From NCBI RefSeq assembly GCF_014656095.1, contig NZ_BNBT01000015.1, positions 1-64,000 on the forward strand: a stretch of 64,000 bases of DNA, read 5' to 3'. The position numbers were made by a program, and so were the translations under genes. Position 1 is the stretch's first letter; the number at the start of each line of letters is the position of its first letter. The DNA comes from Streptomyces longispororuber. GTDB lineage: Bacteria; Actinomycetota; Actinomycetes; Streptomycetales; Streptomycetaceae. Positions 8,303 through 17,862 of this stretch are shown here, piece by piece. Under the pieces are notes generated by a model that searched no databases, was not told the DNA's origin, and saw nothing but the letters and a program-made list of their open reading frames with translations.

Positions 8303-8376
8303 TTCGGTCACTTTGCACTTCCGGCACTCCCACCACGTGCAGCGGTGGGAAGTGCCCCAGCAGTGAGAGGTGACCC

Positions 8377-10011
8377 GTGAGAGACCCCCACCCGTCCCTG
8401 CGGCCGCTGGCCGCGGGGGCCGTCTCCACCGCCCTGCTCGCCGGTGCCGCGCTCGGCCCCGCCCACGTGGCCCACGCGGCGCCCCCGCCGTCGGCGCCCG
8501 CGGCCTCCCCGGCGGCCGTGCCAGGCGCGACGGCGGCCGTGTCGGCCTCGTCGGGGGTGCGCTTCGTCGACATCCCCGGCGACGGCGGCACCGTCCTGAA
8601 GGCCAACGTCGTCACCCCCGAGGGGGCCGGCCCCGGCGCCGTCCACCCGGTCGTGGTGCTGCCCACGAGCTGGGCCGTGCCGCAGATCGAGTACCTCGCG
8701 CAGGCCAAGAAGCTGGCCGACACGGGCTATGTGGTGGTCAGCTACAACTCGCGCGGCTTCTGGCAGTCCGGCGGCGAGATCGAGGTCGGCGGCCCCGAGG
8801 ACATCGCGGACGCCTCCCGGGTCATCGACTGGACGCTGGAGAACACCCCGTCCGACCCGGACAAGGTCGGCATGGCGGGCGTCAGCTACGGCGCGGGCAT
8901 CAGCCTGCTGGCCGCCGCGCACGACAAGCGCGTCAAGGCGGTCGCCGCGCTCAGCGGCTGGGGCGACCTCGTCGGCTCCATCTACAGCGGCCGTACCCAG
9001 CACGTCCAGGCGGCCGCGCTGCTCGGCGGCGCGGGCGCGCTCACCGGCCGCCCGAGCGCCGAACTGCGGCGGGTCCTGAAGGACTTCCTCGCCTCGAACC
9101 TCGACCAGGAGGACGAGATGGTCGCCTGGGGCGCCAAGCGCTCCCCCGTGACCTACCTGGACCGCATCAACGCCCACGGCACCGCGGTCTTCCTCGCCAA
9201 CGCCTGGGGCGACACCATCTTCCCGCCCAACGGGTACGCCGCCTTCTACGAGAAGCTCAAGGGCCCCAAGCGCCTGGAGTTCCGCCCCGGCGACCACGCC
9301 ACGGCCGAGGTGACGGGCCTGCTGGGGCTGCCCAACGACACCTGGTCGCACACCCGGCGGTGGTTCGACCGCCATCTGAAGGGCGAGCGGAACGGCATCG
9401 ACCAGGAGCAGCCCGTGCAGCTCATGTCCCGCTCGACGGGCGGCTACGAGGGCTACCCGGACTGGAAGTCGGTGGGCGCCGTCCAGCGCGAGATGGAGCT
9501 GGGTGGCACCCACACGGTCCGCGCGAACGTGGACTCCGGGGCCAACGGCGGCACCGTGCTGCTCTCCAACGCCCTGGACCAGTTCCTGAAGCTGCCGCCG
9601 ACGGCGTCGATCCCGCTGCTGCCGCGCCGGTACGCGGCCGTGTGGCAGTCACCGCGCTCCGAGCGGCCGCAGCGCGTGCGCGGCACGGCGAAGCTGCACA
9701 CCACGGTCACCGGAACCAAGGAGAGCGGCACCCTCGTCGCCTACCTCTACGACGTGGGCCCGCTCGGCCTCGGCAAGCTGGTCAGCAGCGCGCCGTACAC
9801 CTTCCACGGCAAGACCCCCGGTGAGCCGTTCGCCGTGGACCTGGAGCTGTTCTCCACGGCCTACGACGTCCCGGCCGGGCACCGGCTCGCCCTGGTGGTC
9901 GACACGGTCGACCCGCTCTACGTCGAGCACAACCCGACCGGCGCGCAGCTGACCTTCTCCTCGCCGCGGACCGACCCGTCGTACGTGTCGATCCCCCTGC
10001 GCGAGCAGTGA
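8377..10011 (+). CDS. Secreted CocE/NonD (peptidase S15-like) alpha/beta hydrolase
   Basis: An exported serine hydrolase of the X-Pro dipeptidyl-peptidase / cocaine-esterase superfamily. The GTG at 8377 begins a 544-residue protein with a cleavable signal peptide (residues about 1-34, ending AHVAHA). The nucleophile elbow is GVSYGAG (Ser170), and the oxyanion region is VVLPTSWAVP. The acid and His are probably in AWGDTIFPPNG and RPGDHATAE. The C-terminal third (from about residue 350) resembles the galactose-binding-like beta domain of S15 enzymes. The peptide or ester substrate cannot be told from sequence. Upstream GTTACC dyads suggest regulated expression. Confidence 0.85.
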   Translation: MRDPHPSLRPLAAGAVSTALLAGAALGPAHVAHAAPPPSAPAASPAAVPGATAAVSASSGVRFVDIPGDGGTVLKANVVTPEGAGPGAVHPVVVLPTSWAVPQIEYLAQAKKLADTGYVVVSYNSRGFWQSGGEIEVGGPEDIADASRVIDWTLENTPSDPDKVGMAGVSYGAGISLLAAAHDKRVKAVAALSGWGDLVGSIYSGRTQHVQAAALLGGAGALTGRPSAELRRVLKDFLASNLDQEDEMVAWGAKRSPVTYLDRINAHGTAVFLANAWGDTIFPPNGYAAFYEKLKGPKRLEFRPGDHATAEVTGLLGLPNDTWSHTRRWFDRHLKGERNGIDQEQPVQLMSRSTGGYEGYPDWKSVGAVQREMELGGTHTVRANVDSGANGGTVLLSNALDQFLKLPPTASIPLLPRRYAAVWQSPRSERPQRVRGTAKLHTTVTGTKESGTLVAYLYDVGPLGLGKLVSSAPYTFHGKTPGEPFAVDLELFSTAYDVPAGHRLALVVDTVDPLYVEHNPTGAQLTFSSPRTDPSYVSIPLREQ

Positions 10012-10047
10012 TCTCCGGCTGCTGCCGGGCGGGCCTGGCCCTTCGAG

Positions 10048-10956
10048 CTACTGCGCACCCCGATGGGGCGGGGGCCCTGGTGGGTACCCTCCCGGCAGCA
10101 GCGTCCCTGGTTCGGCCGGGGCGACGTCCACGGCCTCCGTCTTGGGACTGCGCCGCTGGCGCTTGGACACCCAGTAGGCGAACCACGACAGCAGCATGCA
10201 CATCCCGATGTAGATCGGTGAGATCACCATGACCACGGGGATGAAAGGCAAATCGTAGTCGAGGTTCGACGCGATCAGCTTCCCGGCGTGGAGGAACTCC
10301 TCATAGGTGATCAGATAACCGAGCGAGGTGTCCTTCAGGGCCACGACCAGTTGGCTGATGATGGCGGGCAGCATGGCCCGCACGGCCTGTGGCACCAGGA
10401 CGTACGACATGACCTGGGTCTTTCTCATGCCCAGCGCGTAGGCGGCCTCCCTTTGTCCGCGCTCGACGGAGTTGACGCCGGAGCGGAACACCTCGGCGAG
10501 CACGGAGCCGTTGTAGAGCGTGAGCCCGGCGACCAGCGCCGGCAGCGGCTGGACCTTCAGCGCCACGAAGACGAAGAAGATCATCACGAGTACGGGCATG
10601 GCCCGGAAGAACTCCACGAACAGCGCGGCCAGCCAGCGGACCGGGCGGTGGTCGGAGAGCCGGCCGGTGGCGAGCAGCGCGCCGAGCGCCAGCGAGAGCA
10701 CGGCGGCCACGGCGAACGCCTTGAGCGTGTTGCCGAGCCCGCGCAGCAGCAGCTCCTGGATGCCCTCGTACTGGAACGGCGTCCACTTGGTGTGGGTGAA
10801 CTGGTCGGTGTCGAACAGCAGGTAGAGGATCCAGGCGAGCAGTCCGAGGAGGACGGCGGTGGACAGGACACCGTAGAGCCGGTGCCTCCTGCGGGTCCGC
10901 GGGCCCGGGATGTCGTAGAGGGCGGTGGCTTCGTCGGCGGGGGCGGTGGCGGTCAT
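10048..10956 (-). CDS. gluD: Glutamate-type ABC transporter permease 2
   Basis: The second membrane subunit of a polar amino-acid importer. The ATG at 10956 overlaps the stop of the preceding permease by 4 bases (ATGA), which fixes the start although the frame is open far upstream. The 302-residue product has a cytoplasmic N-terminus, a first helix at LYGVLSTAVLLGLLAWILYLL and the HisM-type permease core. The EAA coupling loop is visible as REAAYALGMRKTQVMSYVLVPQAVR. The C-terminus is extended and Pro/Gly-rich (GTLLPGGYPPGPPP). It is the last gene of the gluABCD operon. Confidence 0.92.
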   Translation of the reverse strand: MTATAPADEATALYDIPGPRTRRRHRLYGVLSTAVLLGLLAWILYLLFDTDQFTHTKWTPFQYEGIQELLLRGLGNTLKAFAVAAVLSLALGALLATGRLSDHRPVRWLAALFVEFFRAMPVLVMIFFVFVALKVQPLPALVAGLTLYNGSVLAEVFRSGVNSVERGQREAAYALGMRKTQVMSYVLVPQAVRAMLPAIISQLVVALKDTSLGYLITYEEFLHAGKLIASNLDYDLPFIPVVMVISPIYIGMCMLLSWFAYWVSKRQRRSPKTEAVDVAPAEPGTLLPGGYPPGPPPHRGAQ

Positions 10957-11597
10957 CGGGCGACTCCCCAGCGCTTCTCCAGGACGGTGAAGACGGCGCT
11001 GATGGTGAGGGTGATGATGAGGTAGCCGAGGGCGATCCAGAGGAAGGTCCAGATGATGTCGTAGCCGAGTTCGCTGAGCGTCTTGTACGTGCCGAGCAGC
11101 TCGGTGACGCTGAACGCGCCCGCGATGGCGGAGTTCTTGGCCAGCGCGATGAGGGTGGAGCCGACCGGCGGGATGACCGAGCGGAAGGCCTGCGGCAGCA
11201 CCACCTGGGAGAGGGTCTGCCCGAACGTCATGCCGAGGCTGCGGGCGGCCTCCCCCTGCCCCTTGGGCACGGTGTTGATGCCGGAGCGCAGCGCCTCGCA
11301 GATGAAGGCCGAGGTGTAGCAGCCGAGCGCGAGGACGGCGAACACCTTGAAGGGCAGCACGAGGCCGAAGCGCGGCAGGCCGAGCAGCACGGCGAAGAAC
11401 AGCAGGGTCAGCGGCGTGTTGCGCAGCACCGCCACCCACGCCGCGCCGAACGCCCGCAGGGACCCGACGGGCGCCACCCGGAAGGAGGCCATGACGAAGC
11501 CGAGCGCGAGCGCCAGGAGCGAGGCGAACACGGTGAGTTCGACGGTGCCGAGGAAGCCCTCGCCGTAGGTGGAGAAGTTGTCCGTCAGTACGTCCAC
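10953..11597 (-). CDS. gluC: Glutamate-type ABC transporter permease 1
   Basis: A 214-residue HisQ/HisM-type permease with about five helices. It has an EAA loop (GEAARSLGMTFGQTLSQVVLPQAFR) that contacts the ATPase. It starts 9 bases after the stop of the binding-protein gene and overlaps gluD by 4 bases. Together with the neighbours it forms the membrane channel of a binding-protein-dependent acidic amino-acid importer. Confidence 0.93.
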   Translation of the reverse strand: MDVLTDNFSTYGEGFLGTVELTVFASLLALALGFVMASFRVAPVGSLRAFGAAWVAVLRNTPLTLLFFAVLLGLPRFGLVLPFKVFAVLALGCYTSAFICEALRSGINTVPKGQGEAARSLGMTFGQTLSQVVLPQAFRSVIPPVGSTLIALAKNSAIAGAFSVTELLGTYKTLSELGYDIIWTFLWIALGYLIITLTISAVFTVLEKRWGVAR

Positions 11598-11606
11598 GAC
11601 GCCTCC

Positions 11607-12521
11607 TCAGCTCGCCGGGTAGCGGTCGATGGCGGGCGGTTTCGGCGCGGGGACCCCGGACAGGCCGAGCGTCGCGTCGTAGGCCCTCTTCCAGTCGCCG
11701 TTCTTCTCGCGCGCGGCGAGCGCGTCGTCGATCGCCAGCCGCAGCGCGTTGTCGCCGCGGGGCACGCCGATGCCGTAGGGCTCCTTCGAGAAGGGCTTGC
11801 CGACGACCTTCAGCTCGTCGGGGACCTTGGCCGCGTAGCCGATGAGGATCGCGTCGTCGGTGGTGACCGCGTCGACCTGGTAGGTCAGCAGGTTGTCCAC
11901 GCACACCGAGTACGTGTCGTACGCGACGAGCGTGGCCTTCGGGTGGTCCTGCTGGATGCGCTGGTACGGGGTGGAGCCCGCGGCGGAGCAGACGCGCTTG
12001 CCGTCGAGGTCCCCGGGGCCCTTGATGCCGTCCTCGTCGTGGCGTACGAGCAGGCCCTGGCCGGCCATGTAGTAGGGGCCGGCGAAGCCGACGAGCTTCT
12101 TGCGGTTGTCGTTGATGGTGTAGGTGCCGACGTAGTAGTCGATCTGCCCGTTCTGCAGGGCGGTCTCGCGGTTGGCGGAGGCGATGGTCTTGAAGGTGAT
12201 GCCCTTCGGGTCCAGGCCGAGCGAGGCGGAGACCATCTTGGCGATCTCGATGTCGAACCCCGAGTAGCGGCCGCTCGCCGGGTCCTTCTCACCGAGGTAG
12301 GGCTGGTCCTCCTTGGCGCCGACGACGAAGTGGCCGCGGCTTGCGGCCTTGCGCCAGGTGCCGGACCCCGGCAGCGCGAAGTCCTCGGCGACGCGGTAGC
12401 GGGGCAGTTCGGAGGGCGCGGGGCCCTTGGTCGGGGGGCTGCCGTCCTTGCCACAGGCGGCGGTGGCGAGCGCGCCGAGCGCGAGGGCCGTCAGCGCCCC
12501 GAGGAGACGTGTCGTACGCAT
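11607..12521 (-). CDS. gluB: Glutamate-type ABC transporter substrate-binding lipoprotein
   Basis: A 304-residue extracellular solute-binding protein of family 3. The signal ends in the lipobox ATAAC (Cys about 23), so the mature protein is tethered to the membrane. Family features: FDIEIAKMVSASLG, DYYVGTYTINDNRKK and an N-terminal EDQPYLGEKDP ligand-site region. It sits between the ATPase gene (15 bases upstream) and the first permease (9 bases downstream). By family it most likely binds glutamate or aspartate; the exact ligand is inference. Confidence 0.92.
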   Translation of the reverse strand: MRTTRLLGALTALALGALATAACGKDGSPPTKGPAPSELPRYRVAEDFALPGSGTWRKAASRGHFVVGAKEDQPYLGEKDPASGRYSGFDIEIAKMVSASLGLDPKGITFKTIASANRETALQNGQIDYYVGTYTINDNRKKLVGFAGPYYMAGQGLLVRHDEDGIKGPGDLDGKRVCSAAGSTPYQRIQQDHPKATLVAYDTYSVCVDNLLTYQVDAVTTDDAILIGYAAKVPDELKVVGKPFSKEPYGIGVPRGDNALRLAIDDALAAREKNGDWKRAYDATLGLSGVPAPKPPAIDRYPAS

Positions 12522-12536
12522 GGGCCGTTCCCCCGG

Positions 12537-13280
<744 letters not shown>

Positions 13281-13440
13281 GGCCGGACCTGCCCACTCTC
13301 AGCGGTGTCGGTCCGCGCAACCTACTCAGGGCAAAACGGCACTTTCGGGACGACACGCACTGATGGCCATTAACCGTATTTGCGACGTCGGCGGGCCCGT
13401 TGCGTGAAGGCGTGGCCAGGGCTCGGCCGGGGCGCCGGGG

Positions 13441-13881
13441 CTACGCCTCGGACGCCTCGGCGTACGTCTGCGACAGTTCGGGGGTGCCCTGCACGGCCCA
13501 GTCGAGGCCCGCCTCGACCACCGGGAGCTCGCGGCCCGAGGCGAGCCGGACCACCGGGTCGCCGCCGGGCAGGACGTGCCACGCGGCGCCGGGCACGGTG
13601 CGCACGATGACCGTGCCGAGGTAGAGGCCCGCGTCGTTGCCGAGCCAGGGAAGGGTCTCGGGGTCGTCGCGCCAGCGCGGCGTGAGCTGGTCGAGGGCCG
13701 CCAACGAGGCCGGGCTGTCGTCCAGTTCGAGCCCGGCGCGCGCGGCCTGGGAGCGCAGCAGCTCGCACTCCGAGAACAGCTCGGCCATCTCGTCCGGATC
13801 GGCCTCGAAGGCCGCGGCGAGCCTCGGCCCCGGCTCGCTCGCGTGCCGCTTGCGCCACTTGTCCAGGAACGGAATGTTCAT
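13441..13881 (-). CDS. Small hypothetical protein (DUF6278-like)
   Basis: 146 residues, starting MNIPFLDKWRKRH. No signal or membrane helix is seen. The pattern (acidic N-terminal half, then PWLGNDAGLYLGTVIVRTVPGAAWHVLPGG) matches what I remember of the streptomycete DUF6278 family, but I cannot confirm that without a search. Function unknown. It has its own gap on both sides and no obvious operon partner. Confidence 0.7.
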   Translation of the reverse strand: MNIPFLDKWRKRHASEPGPRLAAAFEADPDEMAELFSECELLRSQAARAGLELDDSPASLAALDQLTPRWRDDPETLPWLGNDAGLYLGTVIVRTVPGAAWHVLPGGDPVVRLASGRELPVVEAGLDWAVQGTPELSQTYAEASEA

Positions 13882-14021
13882 GATCAGCCTCTCCGTGGGG
13901 CGCCGGGCGTTCGGACGGCGGATCCGCGTTCCCAGGAATGTATCTTGCGGCAGTTGATCACGGAATCAGGTGAATCGCTCCACGTGGCTCCCGTGTTGCC
14001 CAGGGCACGGGCCGCGCGTCC

Positions 14022-14465
14022 TCAGCGGCGGGTGAAGGCCAGGATGGTGGCCAGGTTCATGGGACGGCGCGTGGACAGGTACAGATACGGCGCCCGGTGG
14101 TGCGGACCCCGCAGCTCCACGCGCAGCGCGGTCGGCACGTAACTGCGCAGCAGCAGGTGCGCGTAGGCGTTCGCCTTGCGGGTGCGCCACTCGAAGGCCT
14201 CGCCCTCGTCGAGGATCTCGGTCGTCCCGAGCTCGTCGATCGGGATGGCCCGGTCCCCGGCCACGAGCGTGCCCGGCGTCACGACGATGCGCGCCGAGCC
14301 GTACCGGTGCACCAGCGGGCCGAAGACGGCGACGACGAGGAGCAGTCCGCACCCGGCGGCCACGGGGCCGAACGGCAGCAGCAGTCCGGCGAACAGCCCG
14401 CCGCCGAGCACGACGAGGAACCACCACGCGGCCGGAACGCTCAGGCGCTCATCGTAAAGATGCAT
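14022..14465 (-). CDS. DUF3093 membrane protein
   Basis: 147 residues from the ATG at 14465 (MHLYDERLSV). Two adjacent membrane helices (AWWFLVVLGGGLFAGLLL and GPVAAGCGLLLVVAVFGPLV) precede a soluble PH-like beta domain (RIVVTPGTLVAGDRAIPIDELG). That arrangement is typical of DUF3093 proteins of actinobacteria. The sequence before the ATG (CAGGAT then GGGCCC) repeats the arrangement in front of the XRE gene at 3401. It could be either an AGGA ribosome site or a leaderless -10 box. Function unknown. Confidence 0.85.
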   Translation of the reverse strand: MHLYDERLSVPAAWWFLVVLGGGLFAGLLLPFGPVAAGCGLLLVVAVFGPLVHRYGSARIVVTPGTLVAGDRAIPIDELGTTEILDEGEAFEWRTRKANAYAHLLLRSYVPTALRVELRGPHHRAPYLYLSTRRPMNLATILAFTRR

Positions 14466-14611
14466 GGGCCCATCCTGGCAAAGGCCTTCGGGGCGCGGGA
14501 GCGGGGGGCCGGGCGTTCCGCCCGGCGGGCGGCGGGAGTTGGCGGCGCCCGGCGCGCGGGCGGGCGCCGCCGTGGCCCGGGGGCTCAGGGACCGTGGCCG
14601 GGGCCGGGGCC

Positions 14612-15391
14612 TCAGAGGTCGAGGTCCACCACGACCGGGGCGTGGTCGGAGGCGCCCTTGCCCTTGCGCTCCTCGCGGTCCACGTAGGCGTCCGTCACGG
14701 CCTGGGAGAACGCCTCGTTGCCGTAGACGAGGTCGATGCGCATGCCCTTGTTCTTGGGGAAGCAGAGCTGGCGGTAGTCCCAGTACGTGAAGGGGTGGTC
14801 GTACTTGAGGGGGCGCGGGACGACGTCCGTGAGGCCCGTCTCGCGCAGGGCGGCGAGGGCGGCGCGCTCGGCGGGGGTGACGTGGGTGGCGCCGTCGAAC
14901 TGGGCGAGGTCCCAGACGTCGTCGTCCGTCGGCGCGACGTTGTAGTCCCCGAGGACGGCGAAGGGGCGGGAGCCGCCCGCGTCGCCGGCGACGGCCGCCC
15001 TGAGGGCCTCGAACCACTGGAGCTTGTACGCGTAGTGCGCGTGGTCGACCTCGCGGCCGTTCGGCACGTAGACCGACCAGACGCGCGCGGGGCCGCAGGT
15101 GGCCGAGACGGCCCGGGGCTCCTGGACGCCGTCGTAGTCGGGGCCGCCGGGCAGGCCGACGGTGACGTCCTGAAGGCCGACGCGGGAGAGCAGCGCGACG
15201 CCGTTCCACCGGCCGTCGGCGTTGACCGCCGACTCGTAGCCCAGCTCGCGCAGGGCCTCGGTGGGGAACTGCTCGGCGCCGCACTTGGTCTCCTGGACGC
15301 ACAGGACGTCCGTACCGCTCTTCTCCAGCCAGGCGAGGAGCCGCGGGAGGCGAGCGGTGATCGAGTTCACGTTCCAGGTGGCGATGCGCAT
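14612..15391 (-). CDS. xth: Exodeoxyribonuclease III
   Basis: An apurinic/apyrimidinic endonuclease and 3'-5' exonuclease of base-excision repair. The ATG at 15391 gives the classic N-terminus MRIATWNVNSI; a TTG three codons upstream is less likely. The product is 259 residues. Catalytic and metal residues are visible: Asn in TWNVNS, Glu in CVQETKC, the segment VLGDYNVAP, and Asp-His in KGASDHAPVVVDL. It is a monocistronic gene. Confidence 0.94.
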   Translation of the reverse strand: MRIATWNVNSITARLPRLLAWLEKSGTDVLCVQETKCGAEQFPTEALRELGYESAVNADGRWNGVALLSRVGLQDVTVGLPGGPDYDGVQEPRAVSATCGPARVWSVYVPNGREVDHAHYAYKLQWFEALRAAVAGDAGGSRPFAVLGDYNVAPTDDDVWDLAQFDGATHVTPAERAALAALRETGLTDVVPRPLKYDHPFTYWDYRQLCFPKNKGMRIDLVYGNEAFSQAVTDAYVDREERKGKGASDHAPVVVDLDL

Positions 15392-15427
15392 GACGGACAA
15401 CCTACCCGCCGGGTCCGACAGTCATCG

Positions 15428-15535
15428 ATCCGTGCAGGTCACAGCCGGTCGCGGTCACATCCGGTCACGCCCGCGGTGGGGCACGGGCACGGCCGGGCAC
15501 GGCCGGACACGGCCACGGCCGGTCACGGTCACAGC
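15428..15535. repeat. Degenerate GC-rich tandem array downstream of the MBL gene stop
   Basis: Short 6- and 10-bp units based on CACGGCCGG and GGTCACGG tile this stretch. It begins at the TGA (15529-15531) of the minus-strand MBL gene and extends towards the exonuclease III start. The stop codon itself lies within a unit. Confidence 0.6.
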
Positions 15536-16176
15536 TCGGCCGACTCGCCGGGTGCGAGCCGCACGTGCTCGGCGCCCCCGAGGCGGCCGATGTGGCCGTC
15601 GTAGATGGGCCGCGCGAGGTCCGTGAGCAGCGCGTCGTGCACGTCGTACGCGCGCCGCGGCGCGACCTCGCGGACGTAGTCGATGACCTCGGCGATCTTG
15701 TTCCACGGCGCCATCACGGGCGCCAGGAGGACGTCCACGGGGTGGTCGGGGACGGTGAGGGCGTCGCCGGGGTGGAAGACGGAGCCGTCGACCAGGTAGC
15801 CGACGTTCGTGACGCGCGGCAGGTCCGGGTGGATGACGGCGTGCAGCTCGCCGTGGACCTGGACGGAGAACCCGGCCGCCTCGAACGTGTCGCCGTGGCC
15901 GACCCGGTGCACCCGGCCCGGGAAGGCCGCCGCGACCTGGTCGGCGACGGCGGCCAGCGTCCAGATCTCGGTCGCCGGGTCCGCCTCCATGGCGACGCGC
16001 AGACGGCTCTCGTCGAAGTGGTCGGGGTGCTCGTGCGTGATCAGGATCGCGTCGGCGCCGACCGCCGCGTCCGCCTCGCCGAACCCGCCCGGGTCGATGA
16101 CGAGGGACCGCCCCGCCTTGTCGAGGCGCACGCACGCGTGGGACTGCTTCGTGAGCTTGATACCGGTGGTCGCCAT
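15529..16176 (-). CDS. MBL-fold metal-dependent hydrolase
   Basis: 215 residues from the ATG at 16176, which has GAAGGAG upstream; the longer frame has no support. Metallo-beta-lactamase fold of the UPF0173/UlaG-like branch: core motif THEHPDHFD, early His in KQSHACVRLDKAGRSLVIDPG, further His in YLVDGSVFHPGDAL and APWNKI near the end. Probably a cytosolic hydrolase; the substrate is unknown. A gap of about 100 bases separates it from the pca fusion upstream. Confidence 0.88.
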   Translation of the reverse strand: MATTGIKLTKQSHACVRLDKAGRSLVIDPGGFGEADAAVGADAILITHEHPDHFDESRLRVAMEADPATEIWTLAAVADQVAAAFPGRVHRVGHGDTFEAAGFSVQVHGELHAVIHPDLPRVTNVGYLVDGSVFHPGDALTVPDHPVDVLLAPVMAPWNKIAEVIDYVREVAPRRAYDVHDALLTDLARPIYDGHIGRLGGAEHVRLAPGESAEL

Positions 16177-16278
16177 GGCTCCTTCTTCGTCGACGGGGCC
16201 GCATCCGGATCGATTCGGCCCGTTTTGTCCCATTGTGGTTCCGTCCGGGTGCGGCGCGGCTGCGCGGGCGGACGGTCG

Positions 16279-17574
16279 CTACTCCTGGGGAGTCGTCTCC
16301 TCGCGGATCACGGCCTGCGCGACCCGGAAGGCGGTGTTGGCCGCGGGCACGCCGCAGTACACCGCCGCCTGGAGCAGCACCTCCTTGATCTCGGCCGGGG
16401 TGAGGCCGTTGCGCAGCGCGGCGCGGACGTGGAAGGCGAGCTCCTCCTGGTGGCCGCCCGCGACGAGCGCGGTGAGCGTGACGCAGCTCCGGGTGCGGCG
16501 GTCGAGGCCGGGGCGGCTCCAGACCTCGCCCCAGGCGAAGCGGGTGACGAGGTCCTGGAAGTCGCCGGAGAACTCGTCGGCGCCGGCCAGGGCCCGGTCG
16601 ACGTGCGCGTCGCCGAGCACCTCGCGGCGCACCTTGATGCCGGTCGCGTACGCGTCGGGCCGGGCGGCCGTCGCCTCGGGCTGGGCCACCGCCGTGGACG
16701 CGGTGGCCGGGGCGGCGGGCGGCGGCGCTAGGACGGGCTTGACGGGCGGCGCCGCGATCGCGTGCTGCCCGGTCGCGCCGAGGTCCGGCGCGGCCTGCCA
16801 GGCGCTGGAGAAGTGGCGGACCAGGAGGTCGGTGACCGCGCCGGGCTGCTCCACCGGGGCGAGGTGGGAGGCGCCGGGCACGACGGCGAGGCGGGCGTCG
16901 GGGATGCCCGCGACGAGGGTGCGGGCCTCGCCCTGGCCGGTCACCTGGTCCTCGGAGCCGACCAGGACGAGCGTGGGAACCCCTATGCTGCCGAGCTCGG
17001 CGCGGATGTCGAAGGCCGCGAGGGCCTCGCAGGCGGCGATGTAGCAGCCGGGGTCGGTGGTGCGGACCATCTGGACGGCCCAGTCGGTGATGGCGGGCTG
17101 GGCGGCGGCGAAGCCGGGCGTGAACCAGCGCTCGGGCGAGGTCCGGGCGATGGGGTCGAGGCCGTTGGTACGGATGATCACCCCGCGCTGGCGCCACTCG
17201 TCGGCGGTGCCGAACCGCGGCGAGGTGGCGATGAGCGCGAGCGAGGCGACCCGGTGGGGGTTGCGGAGGGCGAGCTCGGCGCCGATGGCGCCGCCGAGCG
17301 AGCAGCCCGCGTAGCCGAAGCGCTGCACGCCGGCGTCGTCGAGCGTGGCGAGCACCCGGGCGGCGAGCTCGCCGACGGAGTGCCCGGGGTGCGCGGGGGC
17401 GCCGCCGTGTCCCGGCATGTCGAAGCGGAGGACCCGCCAGTGTCTGCTCAACTCGGGGACCTGCCGGTCCCACATGTGCCATGTGGTGCCCAGTGAGGGA
17501 CCCAGGACCAGGACCGGAGCGTCTTCTGGCCCGTCAGCGCGGTATTGCAGGGTGTTCAACGGTGTCTCACTCAC
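16279..17574 (-). CDS. pcaL: 3-oxoadipate enol-lactonase / 4-carboxymuconolactone decarboxylase fusion
   Basis: A bifunctional enzyme of the protocatechuate branch of the beta-ketoadipate pathway. The N-terminal alpha/beta hydrolase (residues about 1-260; nucleophile elbow GCSLGGA, DMPGHG and catalytic His in GASHLAPVEQP) matches PcaD. An Ala/Pro linker follows at about 265-310. The C-terminal helical domain (DEFSGDFQDLVTRFAWGEVWSR... CVTLTALVAGG) matches PcaC. The fusion is typical of Streptomyces pcaL. I prefer GTG 17574 (VSETPLNTLQY); GTG 17598 is also in frame. No other pca genes are nearby, which is unusual for a catabolic operon. Confidence 0.9.
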   Translation of the reverse strand: MSETPLNTLQYRADGPEDAPVLVLGPSLGTTWHMWDRQVPELSRHWRVLRFDMPGHGGAPAHPGHSVGELAARVLATLDDAGVQRFGYAGCSLGGAIGAELALRNPHRVASLALIATSPRFGTADEWRQRGVIIRTNGLDPIARTSPERWFTPGFAAAQPAITDWAVQMVRTTDPGCYIAACEALAAFDIRAELGSIGVPTLVLVGSEDQVTGQGEARTLVAGIPDARLAVVPGASHLAPVEQPGAVTDLLVRHFSSAWQAAPDLGATGQHAIAAPPVKPVLAPPPAAPATASTAVAQPEATAARPDAYATGIKVRREVLGDAHVDRALAGADEFSGDFQDLVTRFAWGEVWSRPGLDRRTRSCVTLTALVAGGHQEELAFHVRAALRNGLTPAEIKEVLLQAAVYCGVPAANTAFRVAQAVIREETTPQE

Positions 17575-17719
17575 CCGCCAGACCCTCTCATCTGTCACGA
17601 GACGTCACATCGCCGGGGTGAACCTAGCGGACCGTGCCCCGCTCGCGACTGGTGAACCGCCTGGCTCACACTCGCCCCTCCGCCGTACCCTCACAGGTCG
17701 GCGCCAGGACGGCGCCCTC

Positions 17720-17815
17720 GGCCATGCAGGGCAGCACCTCGCGGATCAGGTCGGTGTTCAGCCGCTGATGTCCGAGGGCGGCTCGATCGTGTTCACCACC
17801 GTCTCATGCCGTGCT
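17720..17815 (+). pseudogene. Possible remnant of an SDR gene
   Basis: One frame reads QPLMSEGGSIVFTTVS, which closely resembles the SDR segment around the catalytic serine (GSIVFTTVS). There is no start, no cofactor motif and no continuation. It may be a decayed fragment or coincidence. Confidence 0.25.
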
Positions 17816-17862
17816 CGGCGCGCTGGTCATCCGCGTCCTGAAGACCCCTGACAGGGTCAAGC